Below the pieces are notes generated by a model that did no database searches, had not been told where the DNA came from, and was given only the letters and a program-made list of their open reading frames with translations. The position numbers and the translations under genes are program-made. A stretch of DNA of 64,000 bases from Hyaloperonospora brassicae. Taxonomy: Eukaryota > Oomycota > Peronosporomycetes > Peronosporales > Peronosporaceae. Location: contig CANTFL010001439.1 in assembly GCA_947650285.1 (NCBI GenBank), positions 1-64,000 on the forward strand. The letters are read 5' to 3'. Below, one piece after another: positions 11,995 through 22,660 of the stretch. Within the stretch, counting starts at the first letter, position 1, and every line of letters starts with the position of its first letter.

Positions 11995-12828
11995 TCACGC
12001 GTGGGAGAGAACAAGACAATGCCAGTCTGCAGGGTCGTCCAAGACATTGCCTCGCCAAGGGAAGTCTAAATCCAGGGCAAAAGCGGCTCTGTTCAATGTA
12101 TAGGCCGTACCCCGTCGATCTCCCAGCCACGACGTATCCTTGAGCATGGCGTGGACAAGCCATCGGTGTTCAAATCGCCCCGACGCCGCTACTTCAGCAC
12201 GCATCCCGGCGCGCAGGCAATAATCTAGCATCCTCCGAATATCAAGTGTAACACTACCGTCGTCATTAAAGACGACTGCAGCGCGCGAAGTAAACAAGAA
12301 GGCACGTCTGTAGACCTCCTTGGCCGCAACTTGGCGAGCGTGTCTAGCCGCAGAAATTTCGACAATGTCGGACCCGATTTGCCAAAGAGTCGCTCGATAT
12401 CGAGGATGCTTGTCTTCCGTCCAACAAAGCGTGATGTAAGCCGGGCCTGACCCGCTCGATCCCCACAAATAATCACCAATGAGTAAGTCCCTCGAAGAAA
12501 GGGTAGCTGCCCCTTGTCCAACGCTTTTGCTGCCATAGTCATCAATTCCGTCCGAATACAAGGCACCGATAGACCCCCCCTGCTGGATTGGTAAGGAAGC
12601 TATCTCGGAAGGGACCCACGGCCGGGACCGCTTACCATCACGGACCGCCCATACAAAGTCAATATCTAAGCTGTGTAATCTGGTAACAACGGCGGGAGGA
12701 GGCCAACAATGCCGTACTATAAGCGTATTTGAGGAACAACGATTGCACTGGCGAGCTGCGCCCGTTGTTCCACAATGTGAGTGGTCTCTCGCGCTAAGAC
12801 AAGTCGGCTCCAGAGATACCGGATGCAC
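11995..12828 (-). pseudogene. LINE ORF2 region between RT and RNase H
   Basis: A 277-codon open frame with Trp-rich segments (FVWAVRDGKRSRPWV, HRWLVHAMLKDTSWLGDRRG). Its place and composition fit the connector after LINE reverse transcriptases. No independent domain is recognised. Confidence 0.5.
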
Positions 12829-14244
12829 TTATTCCAGTTATCAGCCACCGCACCCTGTTGTATGACCATAACACCAAGATATTTGCAAGTGTCGCCAGGA
12901 TCCTGCAGAGTGAGACAACAGGTGCTTACAGGTAGCGCTGATCCGCGCGGGTCCAGCTCGATGATCATTGATTTCTCCCGGTTTGTTTAAAGACCTGAAA
13001 CGTGCGCGAAATCATCGAGAATAGCGATAACCGGCGAGACTGCAGACCGATCGCGAAGGTAGACAGCAGTATCATCGGCATATCCCGAGACTTTGAACTC
13101 AGTCGTCCGCCCGCCAGATGCGATAGGTACACCTCGAATGTCCTCCTACGCTTGTGGCAACCGATAGAAACTATCGAGGGCGAGATCAAAGAAAATTGGC
13201 GCATGGGGACATACTTGCCGTTTTTCCCAAGTAATGGCACGTCGACTCGAGCGATATCCATTGACGGGAACACGGCACGACGTGTTGCGGTGGAATGCCG
13301 CCACGACAGATACAAAGCGGGGTGACAACCCAAGTCATGTCAGCGTCGGAGAAGATTTGGACGTTGCAACATGATAACGCCTTTGCAAAATCGTGAAGAA
13401 GAACAATTGATCCATGTAGATTGCTGGCAAAGTGTGCAGCTTCGCGTACTGCCGCAAAAATGTTAAGAGCCGTATGGGTCGACCGCTTCGGAACAAAACC
13501 AACTGAAGCCGTCAGTACGATATGCGACAGCAATGGCCTCGCCCGAAACGAAAGAATCTTGGTAAATAACTTGTAGTCGCTGTTGAGGGGATCGATCGGG
13601 AGATGATCAAGCGGCAAGGCAGAGGTCGGGAAATTCTTTAAAACTGAGTATTTGCTTCACCAAACGACTTCAAACCACGCGGCACGTAAGCCATCCGGTA
13701 TAAAATGTCGCGAGAATAGGGCCGAGCGCGTCCGCGTAATCACGTAAAAAAATGTGTTGTTGATTACATACGGCCCAGCGGCTTTACCACGTTTGAGCCT
13801 CTTCAAAGCCGCACTCACATCGTCGGGAGACATGTCCGTTGTCACATTAGAGTCATCTAACCGGTCCAGAGGAGTGTCTTGGGAAAGAAACGCAGCGGGT
13901 TTTTCGGGACAGGCAAAATAATGAGTCATAATACGCCTCCGTTTCATTAGCCAATTCCTGGGACCGATTCGGCCCGGATGTCGCTTTTTCTTCCAGAGAC
14001 ACGATGGTATTGTCTCGAAACTAAGTCGAAACCCGGGTGTAAAACGGCGTGAAGTCTCTCCAGGCGTGTACGTGTGCTGAACGAGAAGGCGTTCTTTCTT
14101 GGTCCGTTGCCATAAGCGTCGACACTCTGCCACATTACGCCGAAGTTCCGCCGGAGTATCGAGAGTGCTAGGCCGGTGGCAATTTGCATGATATTCCAAA
14201 GGTGAGGTATCAGGTGTACGCGCCACCAAAAGAGCAGTGTCCAA
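12829..14244 (-). pseudogene. LINE reverse transcriptase, broken
   Basis: RT motifs lie in order on the minus strand but in different frames. LKRLKRGKAAGP is near 13790. LNSDYKLFTKILSFRARPLL and GFVPKRSTHTALNIF are near 13600-13450. LLHDFAKA, corresponding to motif A, is near 13400. GYADDTAVY, motif C with the catalytic YADD, is at about 13071-13088, where two Asp codons are intact. Several frameshifts between motifs show decay. Confidence 0.8.
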
Positions 14245-14719
14245 TCGGACAGTAGGCGATGCAGTCGCTGCCGATAGCGTTTAGTCAGGCCTTGATGCGC
14301 GGTTTTGGTAGTCGCCAATCAAACTTTACGAAGTTGTATCTTCTAGTGTCCCACCAGTCGGCGAAGCTCCGGGTTGTGGTATAGTCATTCTTCGGAACAG
14401 AAATAATTGCTTCAGCTTTCAGCTGGGCCAGCGCAATGGCCGCAATGATAGCTTTGTCCTCGGCCGCATGTGCACAACCCGGAACAGGATACACGCGCCT
14501 CGGCGTTCGGACACGGACCACTGGACGAGGTACGTCGATCCTGATGCTGATGTCATTGTAGTCGGCAGCAGGACCAGGTATCTACATAGCAGCGTCTCGA
14601 ATCCAATCAGCATGCCAATAACTCACATTCCACCTATCCAGTCGTGATCTTTCCGAACCACCACCCGACAGCGTGTAGAAATAAGTATGAGCCGCCGCCT
14701 GAAATGCCTAAACAGCTCT

Positions 14720-15067
14720 CTCTTCTTCTGAGATCTCCGTGTCACCATCAAGAACATCACTGAGCTGCGCTTGACCGAGAAGCAGTCGCAACGACAAAGA
14801 AACGTGGCGTCCGGGAGGCGATATATAGGAACGGTCCAGTCGTGGCTCTAAAGTACAATTGAAGTCCACACCAACGAACATGGGTCCGTCGTAGTCCTGT
14901 AGAAGACGTCGAAGCTCTCGAACATCGACTCCCGTTCAGTCTTGACATTTGGTGCATACACGTTGACCACAAGAACTGTTTCTCCCAAGAGCGTGACCTG
15001 AACACTCATCCAGCGCAGTGTCCAATGCGCCTCAGACCACGGGACCATGTAGGGACCGATGTGTAGG
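14720..15067 (-). pseudogene. LINE endonuclease, C-terminal part
   Basis: From 15054 down the minus strand reads VPWSEAHWTLRW, then VTLLGETVLVVNVYAPN, typical of APE-type LINE endonucleases (the NVYAPN strand). Later pieces in shifted frames run to about 14720. The N-terminal part is at 23052-23461. Confidence 0.75.
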
Positions 15068-15458
15068 TGTAACGGGGCAGCCCGTTACATGAAATTGTCA
15101 CTTTAAGGAAAGTGACAATAAAGAACATATAGATGGATATTCTTTTAACAATATCACCAATAGGGGTGATATTGATGGGTCGACCAAAGAGTCTGTTCAT
15201 TGGTTGATATCGTGATGATATCAACCCACCAATCGCCGCAAGACGCGCGCAATGAGTGGTGACGAGACGTCACCATACATGCAGTTATATTAGTATAATT
15301 GAATTAAGTCAAACGAAGAGACAGTAGTTTAAAGACTTAATTTATTAATATAACAGTTCTACTTTTACCCTACCTACGCTTCCTCGCTTGCCACGTGTAC
15401 GTCCGTCGGGGCACCCAAATCCTTTGCGTTAAGTTACGCAAGGGTGTGCCCCGTTACA
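15068..15458 (+). repeat. Element A 5' LTR
   Basis: Starts TGTAACGGGG and ends CCCCGTTACA, so the LTR itself has 10-bp inverted ends. Perfect internal hairpins: 15068-15076/15081-15089, 15094-15104/15109-15119, 15202-15211/15217-15226, 15257-15264/15268-15275. Confidence 0.95.
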
Positions 15459-15460
15459 CC

Positions 15461-15474
15461 TGGTAGCACTTCGT
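15461..15474 (+). promoter_or_regulatory. Element A primer-binding site
   Basis: TGGTAGCACTTCGT begins two bases after the LTR. The first 11 bases equal the PBS of the unrelated element at 2263-7451. Confidence 0.65.
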
Positions 15475-15502
15475 AGTCCTTCCAAGGACCACATCATCCA
15501 AC

Positions 15503-16657
15503 ATGAACATGTTGGATGATGAAGACACCTTTCACGCCACGCGTGAAGGGTTTACCCATTTGAGTGACATCGAATGGGGTGCGGTAGAACGAATGAGTTC
15601 TACCGTAGGCGATCTCGTCGTTAGCGCCATGTTGGAGTCTCTAGACAGAGACCAACAACATACCGCTATCGCCAAGTTCATTCACAATGATCTTGCTCTC
15701 GAGAGGGAGAAAGTAGCCTTGCTTCACCAGCAAGGCTCCCAACAGGCCGAGCAGTTGAGAGAACTCGGTGCTCAACAGACGGAGCTGTTGAGACAGCAGC
15801 AATTCCATGCTGCTGTGGGCGGGACGGCGCATGAGCGTCGTCCCGAAGTCATGAAAGTTGACATCTCCAAGTACAGTGGAGTCCCGGAGGACTCCCTGTT
15901 ACTATGGTTTGTCGAACTCGACAGAGCCCTAAGGGCTCGTCGCGTCGAAGATGAGCAAATGAAACTCACATTTGCTCATACCGACTTGGCAGGGCGTGCC
16001 AAAACTTGGTCCCTGGGACTCGAGAGTAGCGACCCAAACGTGTTTAGGTCGCTAGATGACTTCAAGTCCCGGCTCAGACAAACGTTTGAGCCGCCACGGG
16101 CTGAGTTCAGGGCTCGTTCAGAGCTCCTGAAACTCAAGCAGGGTAAGCGTGATGTGCACGCTTACGCACAACATATACGACTCCTTGCGAGTTGTATAAC
16201 TGCCAACCCAGTTCATGAACATACGTTGATTACGGTGTTTATGCAGGGGCTCGCAGAAGGGCCCGTCAGGAGCCATCTGTTCCGCCTTGAGCTGAATACG
16301 CTGGAAGAAGCGATATCAGCCGCGGAACAGGAAGACTTTAGCATGAGACAGGCTCATGCTAGATCAAACTCTTATCGTCCACCGATACGACAAGAGATCG
16401 GAGGTCCAGAACCAATGGACCTCTGCTATGTTGAGAGCGAGAGACCTCGCTCTACAAACAACAAGCGATTGCAGAGGTGCAATCGCTGTCAGAAGTTAGG
16501 GCACTACGCATACGAGTGTAGTGCTCCACGCCCAGTACCAAACAGTACTGAGCGAAATGGACGACCATTTGCCAGAAAGGGCAATGGGCGTAGGTCCAGC
16601 GCTGTTGCGAAGCCGCAACAGCGAGACGGACCATCAAAAAATGGTCGGGGTCAGTAG
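15503..16657 (+). CDS. Element A Gag
   Basis: 384 codons. The capsid-like region follows a Gln/Leu-rich coiled coil (about 62-105). A retrotransposon Gag domain (about 115-290) follows, then a CCHC knuckle CNRCQKLGHYAYEC at 326-339. The start ATG lies in the left arm of a 14-nt perfect inverted repeat (15492-15505/15508-15521); a second in-frame ATG is at 15509. In element B the frame runs on into protease. Here a one-base deletion near 16613 gives a short new tail and a stop at 16657, so no Gag-Pol fusion can be made without frameshifting. Confidence 0.9.
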   Translation: MNMLDDEDTFHATREGFTHLSDIEWGAVERMSSTVGDLVVSAMLESLDRDQQHTAIAKFIHNDLALEREKVALLHQQGSQQAEQLRELGAQQTELLRQQQFHAAVGGTAHERRPEVMKVDISKYSGVPEDSLLLWFVELDRALRARRVEDEQMKLTFAHTDLAGRAKTWSLGLESSDPNVFRSLDDFKSRLRQTFEPPRAEFRARSELLKLKQGKRDVHAYAQHIRLLASCITANPVHEHTLITVFMQGLAEGPVRSHLFRLELNTLEEAISAAEQEDFSMRQAHARSNSYRPPIRQEIGGPEPMDLCYVESERPRSTNNKRLQRCNRCQKLGHYAYECSAPRPVPNSTERNGRPFARKGNGRRSSAVAKPQQRDGPSKNGRGQ

Positions 16658-16707
16658 GGGCGGAGCGCCCTACTGATCCAGCAACCTCAAGAGAATTTGC
16701 AAATCTC

Positions 16708-19485
16708 TTGACGAAAGTTGCTCCAGATACACAATCATTGTGTGTCTCTGCACCTGGTGATGACGTTTCGCTCATCACCTTGAAGTTGGAAGCGACAAAT
16801 GATTTGTCGCTTCGTGCCCTAGTAGACTGTGGGGCGTCGAACAAATTTTTTCGTCGCCAGTCACTAGAGGGTCGTAGGCTCAAGTTCGTTGAGCGCGACA
16901 TTCCCCTCACAAGATTGACGGTGCGCCTTGCAACAGGCGCATCGATAACCGTTGAGAAACGTGTAGTAGGAATCCACTACACGTTAGAGGGCGAACAGTA
17001 CGATGATGACTTCATCGTGCTAGATCTGGATGACAAATTTGATGTCATCCTGGGATTACCTTGGCTCAGAAAGTACGAGCCAAGGGTGATCTGGCAGCAT
17101 CGATCCGTGAAGATGCCTGCTGCTTGTTCATCAGATGGCCATCTGATGAACATCTTGGAGCGTCCACAAGCGTGTGGATGTTCTGCGAGTGAGTGCGATG
17201 GCCTCACTTGCGGTACGGTCGTTAGCACGACTGCACAAGATCACAGTGTAGTTGATCACTACACTGTGGAGCAAGCTCCCGGCGGCTGTACAGAAGTACA
17301 GGCTGCGACGAAGGTCCACCACTCGAATAAGTCGAGTGGACCGGGACATGGATGCATGCCTAGCGGGCAGCATCTTAGAAGTGAGAAATCTGTTGCCTCC
17401 ATAGGGCAAGATGGAAATCCTAGGTCGACTGGGGAGTCGACCGTAGAGGATCGGTGCCTGACTGTGGTTGCACAGCCACAGTCGGAAGACGTCGAGGGAA
17501 TAAGTCCCCACGTACTTGAGGAAGGAATTCCTCAAGAGTCGCTTGCTGAGGGATTAGGCCCTCAGCAACCTGTGGAAGCAAGTTCCCAGGAAGAAACCGA
17601 GACGTTGAACGTCTTGGTTAATGACGGATCAAGCGTAGGCGCTTATACATTTGATCTGATTGTGCCTCCGAAGTCAACTTCGGAGATAACTCAGTTGCCA
17701 ACGCTAGAACCGAAACGGTGCTTGCGTGATCTGCGTAGTGGCAAAGTCAAGCAGATCTGCATACTCGTCTCAGAGGACGAGTATGTGACCGACATTCGGT
17801 CGGCAACAGTATTTGCTGAGAACGAACGGGTTCTCAGCAGCTCATCGATGGACGAAAGTGTCCTCGATGAGAAGACTCGGATTGAGCGATACACGTCCCA
17901 ATCCTGGGAGTCACTTCAGGCAAATCCTTTGTATAAGGATTTGATCGAATTCAGGGATGTATTCCCTGAATCCGTACCTTGCGAGTTGCCTAAGGACAAA
18001 GGCACTCGACACGAGATCGAGCTCAAACCGGGCTCGAAATACTGTGTCATGAAGCAGTGGCCACTGCCTCGTGAACAAGTGATAGCGATCGACAAGTTCT
18101 TTGCCGATCGCTTAGCAGCGGGCCATGTGAGGGAATCAACATCCCCTCACAGCTCTCCGACCTTCTGTGTGCGAAAGGCCACAGGAGGGTGGCGGATAGT
18201 GCGCGCATTCAACAAGTTGAATGCTGCAACGGTACCGGCTCAGACGCCGATACCGAGGACGGACGTAATCATAGATGGTATGTCAAAGAGTACCATCTTT
18301 TCGTCCATGGATCTGATGGATGGATTCTATCAGATCCTGATGCGTGAACGGGACGTCCCGTTCACGGCAGTGAGTACCCCCAGCGGGATGCTGTGGGAGT
18401 GGCTAGTGATGCCACAGGGGCTGAGTAATGCCCCTGCAACGTTCAACAGATGTGTTACAAATCTGTTGAGACCGGTGCGAGACTTCGCACCGAGTTACTT
18501 CGACGATGTGTTCGTCCATAGCCGAGCTATGGACGGAATGACGGACGTTGAAGTTCACAGAACTCACGTTCGTCAGGTTCTTCAACTTATGCGCAAGCAT
18601 AAGTTGTACGCAAACCTCAAGAAGTGTATATTCGCGGCTAGCGAAATACCACTTCTTGGGTGCACCGTGGGTAAACACGGTGTACGCCCTGATCCCGAAA
18701 AGATCAAGGCGATCACCGACTGGCCAGTGCCAGTCGATGTCAAGGGACTAAGGAAGTTCCTTGGTCTTGCGGCGTACTTGCACAAGTACTCGCGCAACTA
18801 CGCCGAGATGACTGTTCATCTTTCTTGCTTGCTCAAGAAAAATGTCAAGTGGTCATGGAACGCTGAGTGCCAGCGTTCCTTTGAAGGTATCAAGCAAAGC
18901 TTGATGCAATCGCCGATCTTGGCGATTGCAGATCAGGACAGACCATTTCATGTGGTCTGTGACGCCAGCGATTTCGCAATCGGCTGTGCGTTAATGCAGT
19001 TCGATGCAGATGGCGCGGAGCGCGTCATCTGTTATCAGTCGCGTCAGCTGCAAGCAGCTGAGCGTAATTACCCAGTGCATGACAAGGAACTCCTTGCCAT
19101 GAAATACGCACTGGCTAAGTTTCGCGTCTATCTCTTGGGAGATAGACCGTTTGTTGTCTACACGGACCATGCGTCATTACGCACGGCCGTAAACAGCCCA
19201 CACCTCTCGCAAAGAATGGCGAGGTGGCTGTCTTTCTTCGCGGAGTATAACTTCTCCGTGGAGTATAAACCGGGACGACTCAATGTCGTCGCGGATGCTC
19301 TTTCGCGCCGGCCCGATTTCGAGCCGGACGCACAAACCAACAGTGAGGATAAGCCCACTGCTGCGACACTGTCAGTCAGTGTCCCGTCGTCAAGTTTACT
19401 TGACGACGTACCAAAGGCATACGCAGAAGATAAGGATCTTCTGCGATTGATGGATCATCTGATGAATCCACCAGTAAATCAATGA
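16708..19485 (+). pseudogene. Element A protease-RT-RNase H
   Basis: 925 codons. The protease motif is LVDCGASNKFF, where B has NNFV. Next come a poorly conserved linker, RT with YFDDVFVHS as catalytic box, and RNase H (VVCDASDFAIG, YTDHASLRT). The frame ends NPPVNQ at 19485, overlapping the next frame by ATGA. In B one more base keeps the two frames joined. No start codon in context precedes the protease, so expression would depend on the lost gag frame. Position 16708 is only the first ATG of the open frame. Confidence 0.88.
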
Positions 19486-21551
19486 GGGATTTACCGGCTT
19501 TGTACCGATCCTCATCGGATCGGTATAGTACACGCAACGGATTGCTGTACTATACAGCTGTTGCCGACGACAAGCCTCGTGTCGTCGTACCCGCTCATCA
19601 TGATTTGCGTTTACGCATCATGTATGAGTGTCACGATGCCCCAACAAGCGGCCATCGTGGTAGAGAAAATACTTACCTCACGGTAAGTCGCGACTTTTAC
19701 TGGCCCCGCCAGTATCAATTTGTACGCAAGTACATACGTGCTTGCGAGGTTTTTCAACGGGTGAAGCCTAGTCCTTCATCCCGTGCGCCATTGCAGCCTC
19801 TGCCTGTTCCGACAGAGTGCTGGCAGTCCGTTTCAATGGACTTCGTCTTCGCGTTTCTCGAAGACGCTCACAAGAATAATGGTATTCTTGTGTTTGTTGA
19901 CCGGTTCAGCAAGATGGTCCATCTTGCTGCTGTACCCGAGTCGATCAAGGCTCAAGGTTGTGCTCGTGTCTTTCTCGACACGGTCTTTAGACTCCACGGG
20001 TTACCCCGTGAACTCGTATCCGACCGTGACCCTCGGTTCACGGCGGCATTTTGGCAAACCGTGTTCCGTTCTCTTGGAACACGATTGAAGATGTCCACTT
20101 CTGACCATCCAGAAACAGATGGTCAGACGGAACGTGCGAACCGTGTCCTCGAAGAGATCCTTCGAGGATATGTCCACTCGTTTCCGAGTTGGAGCGAATT
20201 CCTACCCATGGTGGAATTCGCCATCAATAATTCGGTGCATGCTTCAACACAGCACACACCGTTTTACGTGAATGGCCTACGCCATCCACGAGTGCCCACC
20301 CTTATAGAGTGTGACTCTTGGATAAGGGGGGGAGGGACTCGCTCGAGCAAAAACCGTTTTGGCTCTTGCTCATCACGTGTCGACGCAAACGTCGTCACGT
20401 ATGATGCCGATGTCGATCAAGTCGACATCGATGAAGAAGATCACCTCAATAATAGCGATGACGCTATTATTGATTCGGATGATGATGACGATGCTGGTAT
20501 ATTCAGCATCGTCAACGATTATGTCAGCGAGGAAGAAGACAACCTCGCTGAAGAAGAGAGCAATCTCTTAGCAGTGCGCACGAAGAGCACTGACAGACAA
20601 AACAAAGAGTCAGCAGAGAACTTCCTGCTGACTCGAGAGGCGGTAGTCCGTTTCGTTCAGGACTCCATCGCAAATGCGGTGGACCGTCAGAAACGGAACG
20701 CAGACAAGAATGGAAGAGCAAATGTTCTTTCATTTAAGGTTAACGACCTAGTACTACTGTCAACGGTAAACTTACCTGGACATGCAGTCACTAGTGTCGG
20801 CAGTAGTAAACTACTGCCGAAATACATTGGGCCATTTCGAGTGTTGCATCGCAAGGGCAATGCATACACACTCGAGTTGCCACGTAGGATGCGCACGCAT
20901 CCTACGTTTTACGTGGGGAGGCTTAGGTCGTACTGTCAGTACGAGCCTTCTTCTTCCGATGAAGATAGCCCCCACGTTCAAGAACATCCATCAAGTTCTT
21001 GCGTTCGCGCTCCAGACGATCCGTCTGGTCGCGCAGATATGATACCTCGGAACTCAACCGAGATATCTCCCCGCGAGCTGTCGCCAGCTCGCCGAATAGG
21101 GAGCGGACATCCCGCTCGACCTGAAGCTGCGCCGTGGCATAATCGGCGCGATCCCTCGCCCGATCAGCCTCGTGACCCTTGCGGTTCTTCCGCACGGTAT
21201 CGGTCAAAGCGTAGCGCCGGTCGCGCTCGTGCTTCAAGTCATCGCGCAATTCATCGATTGCGCGGTCCATCTCGTAAGGGTCGAGATGGTGAACCGAATC
21301 ATCTGGAGGAGGTCTTTCCTCCTCCACCACATCCTTTGGTGGATGCGCACGGTGATCAACGCTTTCTAGTGGAGCGTATCTTGAATCACCGTGACGATTC
21401 AGGATCAAGGACGAGCTACCTCGTCCAGTGGCGGGGGTATCCACCCTCTTGGAACAGCTGGGATCCCCGCTCTCAGCTGTTGATGGATGTTGAAGGTCTC
21501 GTCCGCCAGTATGACGAGACCCATCCGATGAGTCCTGTGGCCCATCGGTAA
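19482..21551 (+). pseudogene. Element A integrase with chromodomain
   Basis: 689 codons. The HHCC module has lost its last Cys (CEVFQRVK here, CEVCQRVK in B). Core residues are visible: D in SMDFVF, D in VSDRDPRF, E in the TERANRVLEE region. An acidic insert rich in Asp follows (about 290-340). Then come the integrase C-terminal module (LPKYIGPFRVLHRKGNAYTL) and a terminal chromodomain ([25 protein letters not shown]). The last 629 bp (20923-21551) are overlapped by the antisense ORF. The frame depends on a G run of 7 near 20327, which is 6 in B. Confidence 0.88.
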
Positions 21552-22530
21552 ACACGCGCCCTAGGCGCTTGTAGACGGATTGCAAGTTTGCAATCGCGTC
21601 ACGCATCTCAGCCGAGATGTGTGCCCTTCCCCAGGGCGAATTTAGGGAGTACACATCCCTATGTGCACGCTGCGAGTTGTCAACACAACTCGCACAAGGT
21701 TCTCCCCATGTGAGGCAAGGAATGCCTGCCTCACTCGATAAACAATGCAACCGGTACCTAGCACCGGTTGGCGTTCGCTTTTCGAACCTGAGGCGTGTCG
21801 CCTCAAGTTTCTTGAGCCACCCTTCTCGTCCAAAATTCTTTACGTTTTGGACGAACGCGTTCCACGAAGCTAACAGCGAGGCCTTGTCACGCTTTTGGTT
21901 GCTGTTGTACCATCGATGTCTAAGGAAGACATCGAGATAAAAGTCTTCTTCAGCGCGAAAGTTCTTCGCGCTGGAACTCAAGCCATGAAGCTCAGTCGCA
22001 TCGAATAAGGGTATTCGATGGTGTTGGCCTGTATCGTGAGACAGGCTATTGATGAGCCGTTCGGGCAAACGCCACGGCTTCAACTCATCACGCTTCACAG
22101 TGGTACCCTTGTCGGTACCACGGCTACCAGATTGACGACGGCTCGCGCCATCGTCATCACGCTTTTGCGAAGACGCACGAGCCGGCGGTGGTAAGGAATA
22201 ATATTCCTCACCGCCCTGAACATCGTCATCACTGCCGAACAGACTGTGATGCAAATCACGAGTCCGTTCGTTCGGCAGTGGCCTTGGCGAATACTGAGGC
22301 GTCGCCGGTGAGCGAGACGCCTCTGGAGCATTGCCCGAGTCAGACACGTCTGACTCGCCAGAATAGATGACCTCTATGTCAGGATCATCGTGCGCACGCG
22401 GTGTGATACCGCGTGCACCTGCAGCACCTGTTGCTGCAGGCGAAGAAGGGGCAGCAGACGACGAATCATCTGCCGCAGAGGCTGGCACAGCACCGGGCTG
22501 TGTGGGTCTTGAGTCACCTCGCATAGACAT
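20923..22530 (-). CDS. Antisense ORF of element A, 535 codons, function unknown
   Basis: Opens at 22530, 131 bp from the 3' LTR, and runs against pol. Residues 1-150 are Ser/Pro/Asp-rich and probably disordered. Residues 155-330 look folded, with Trp and basic residues and a four-Cys group (C263, C272, C279, C282) that might bind zinc. Residues about 420-520 are a charged coiled coil, and the tail holds KKKAR, a possible nuclear signal. The same ORF in B is full length with about nine substitutions and no indel. About 326 codons lie outside any sense ORF, which is very unlikely by chance. I recognise no family. Antisense ORFs are known in some plant Ty3/gypsy elements; any relation is unknown. 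Confidence 0.8.
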   Translation of the reverse strand: MSMRGDSRPTQPGAVPASAADDSSSAAPSSPAATGAAGARGITPRAHDDPDIEVIYSGESDVSDSGNAPEASRSPATPQYSPRPLPNERTRDLHHSLFGSDDDVQGGEEYYSLPPPARASSQKRDDDGASRRQSGSRGTDKGTTVKRDELKPWRLPERLINSLSHDTGQHHRIPLFDATELHGLSSSAKNFRAEEDFYLDVFLRHRWYNSNQKRDKASLLASWNAFVQNVKNFGREGWLKKLEATRLRFEKRTPTGARYRLHCLSSEAGIPCLTWGEPCASCVDNSQRAHRDVYSLNSPWGRAHISAEMRDAIANLQSVYKRLGRVFTDGPQDSSDGSRHTGGRDLQHPSTAESGDPSCSKRVDTPATGRGSSSLILNRHGDSRYAPLESVDHRAHPPKDVVEEERPPPDDSVHHLDPYEMDRAIDELRDDLKHERDRRYALTDTVRKNRKGHEADRARDRADYATAQLQVERDVRSLFGELATARGEISRLSSEVSYLRDQTDRLERERKNLMDVLERGGYLHRKKKARTDSTT

Positions 22531-22648
22531 GTTAACTATGCGAGGTCAAGCGGAAAGTGAATCGACCGGACCCAACAAGTGCTCCCTGTCCCAATGGTGG
22601 CCAACGGGTGGCCTCCATATTTCGATAGTCACACGGTGACTATCAGTT

Positions 22649-22660
22649 AAGGGGGGGTGA
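22649..22660 (+). promoter_or_regulatory. Element A polypurine tract
   Basis: AAGGGGGGGTGA directly before the 3' LTR. Confidence 0.8.

Larger units (their letters stand above)
10213..15067 (-). mobile_element. LINE remnant, 3' part (endonuclease end, RT, RNase H)
   Basis: Reading from 15067 downwards on the minus strand, fragments in all three frames follow the order of a non-LTR retrotransposon ORF2: the end of an APE-type endonuclease, reverse transcriptase, a connecting region and RNase H. Many frameshifts and stops make it inactive. Its 5' part lies at 23052 and above, on the far side of element A. Confidence 0.8.
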
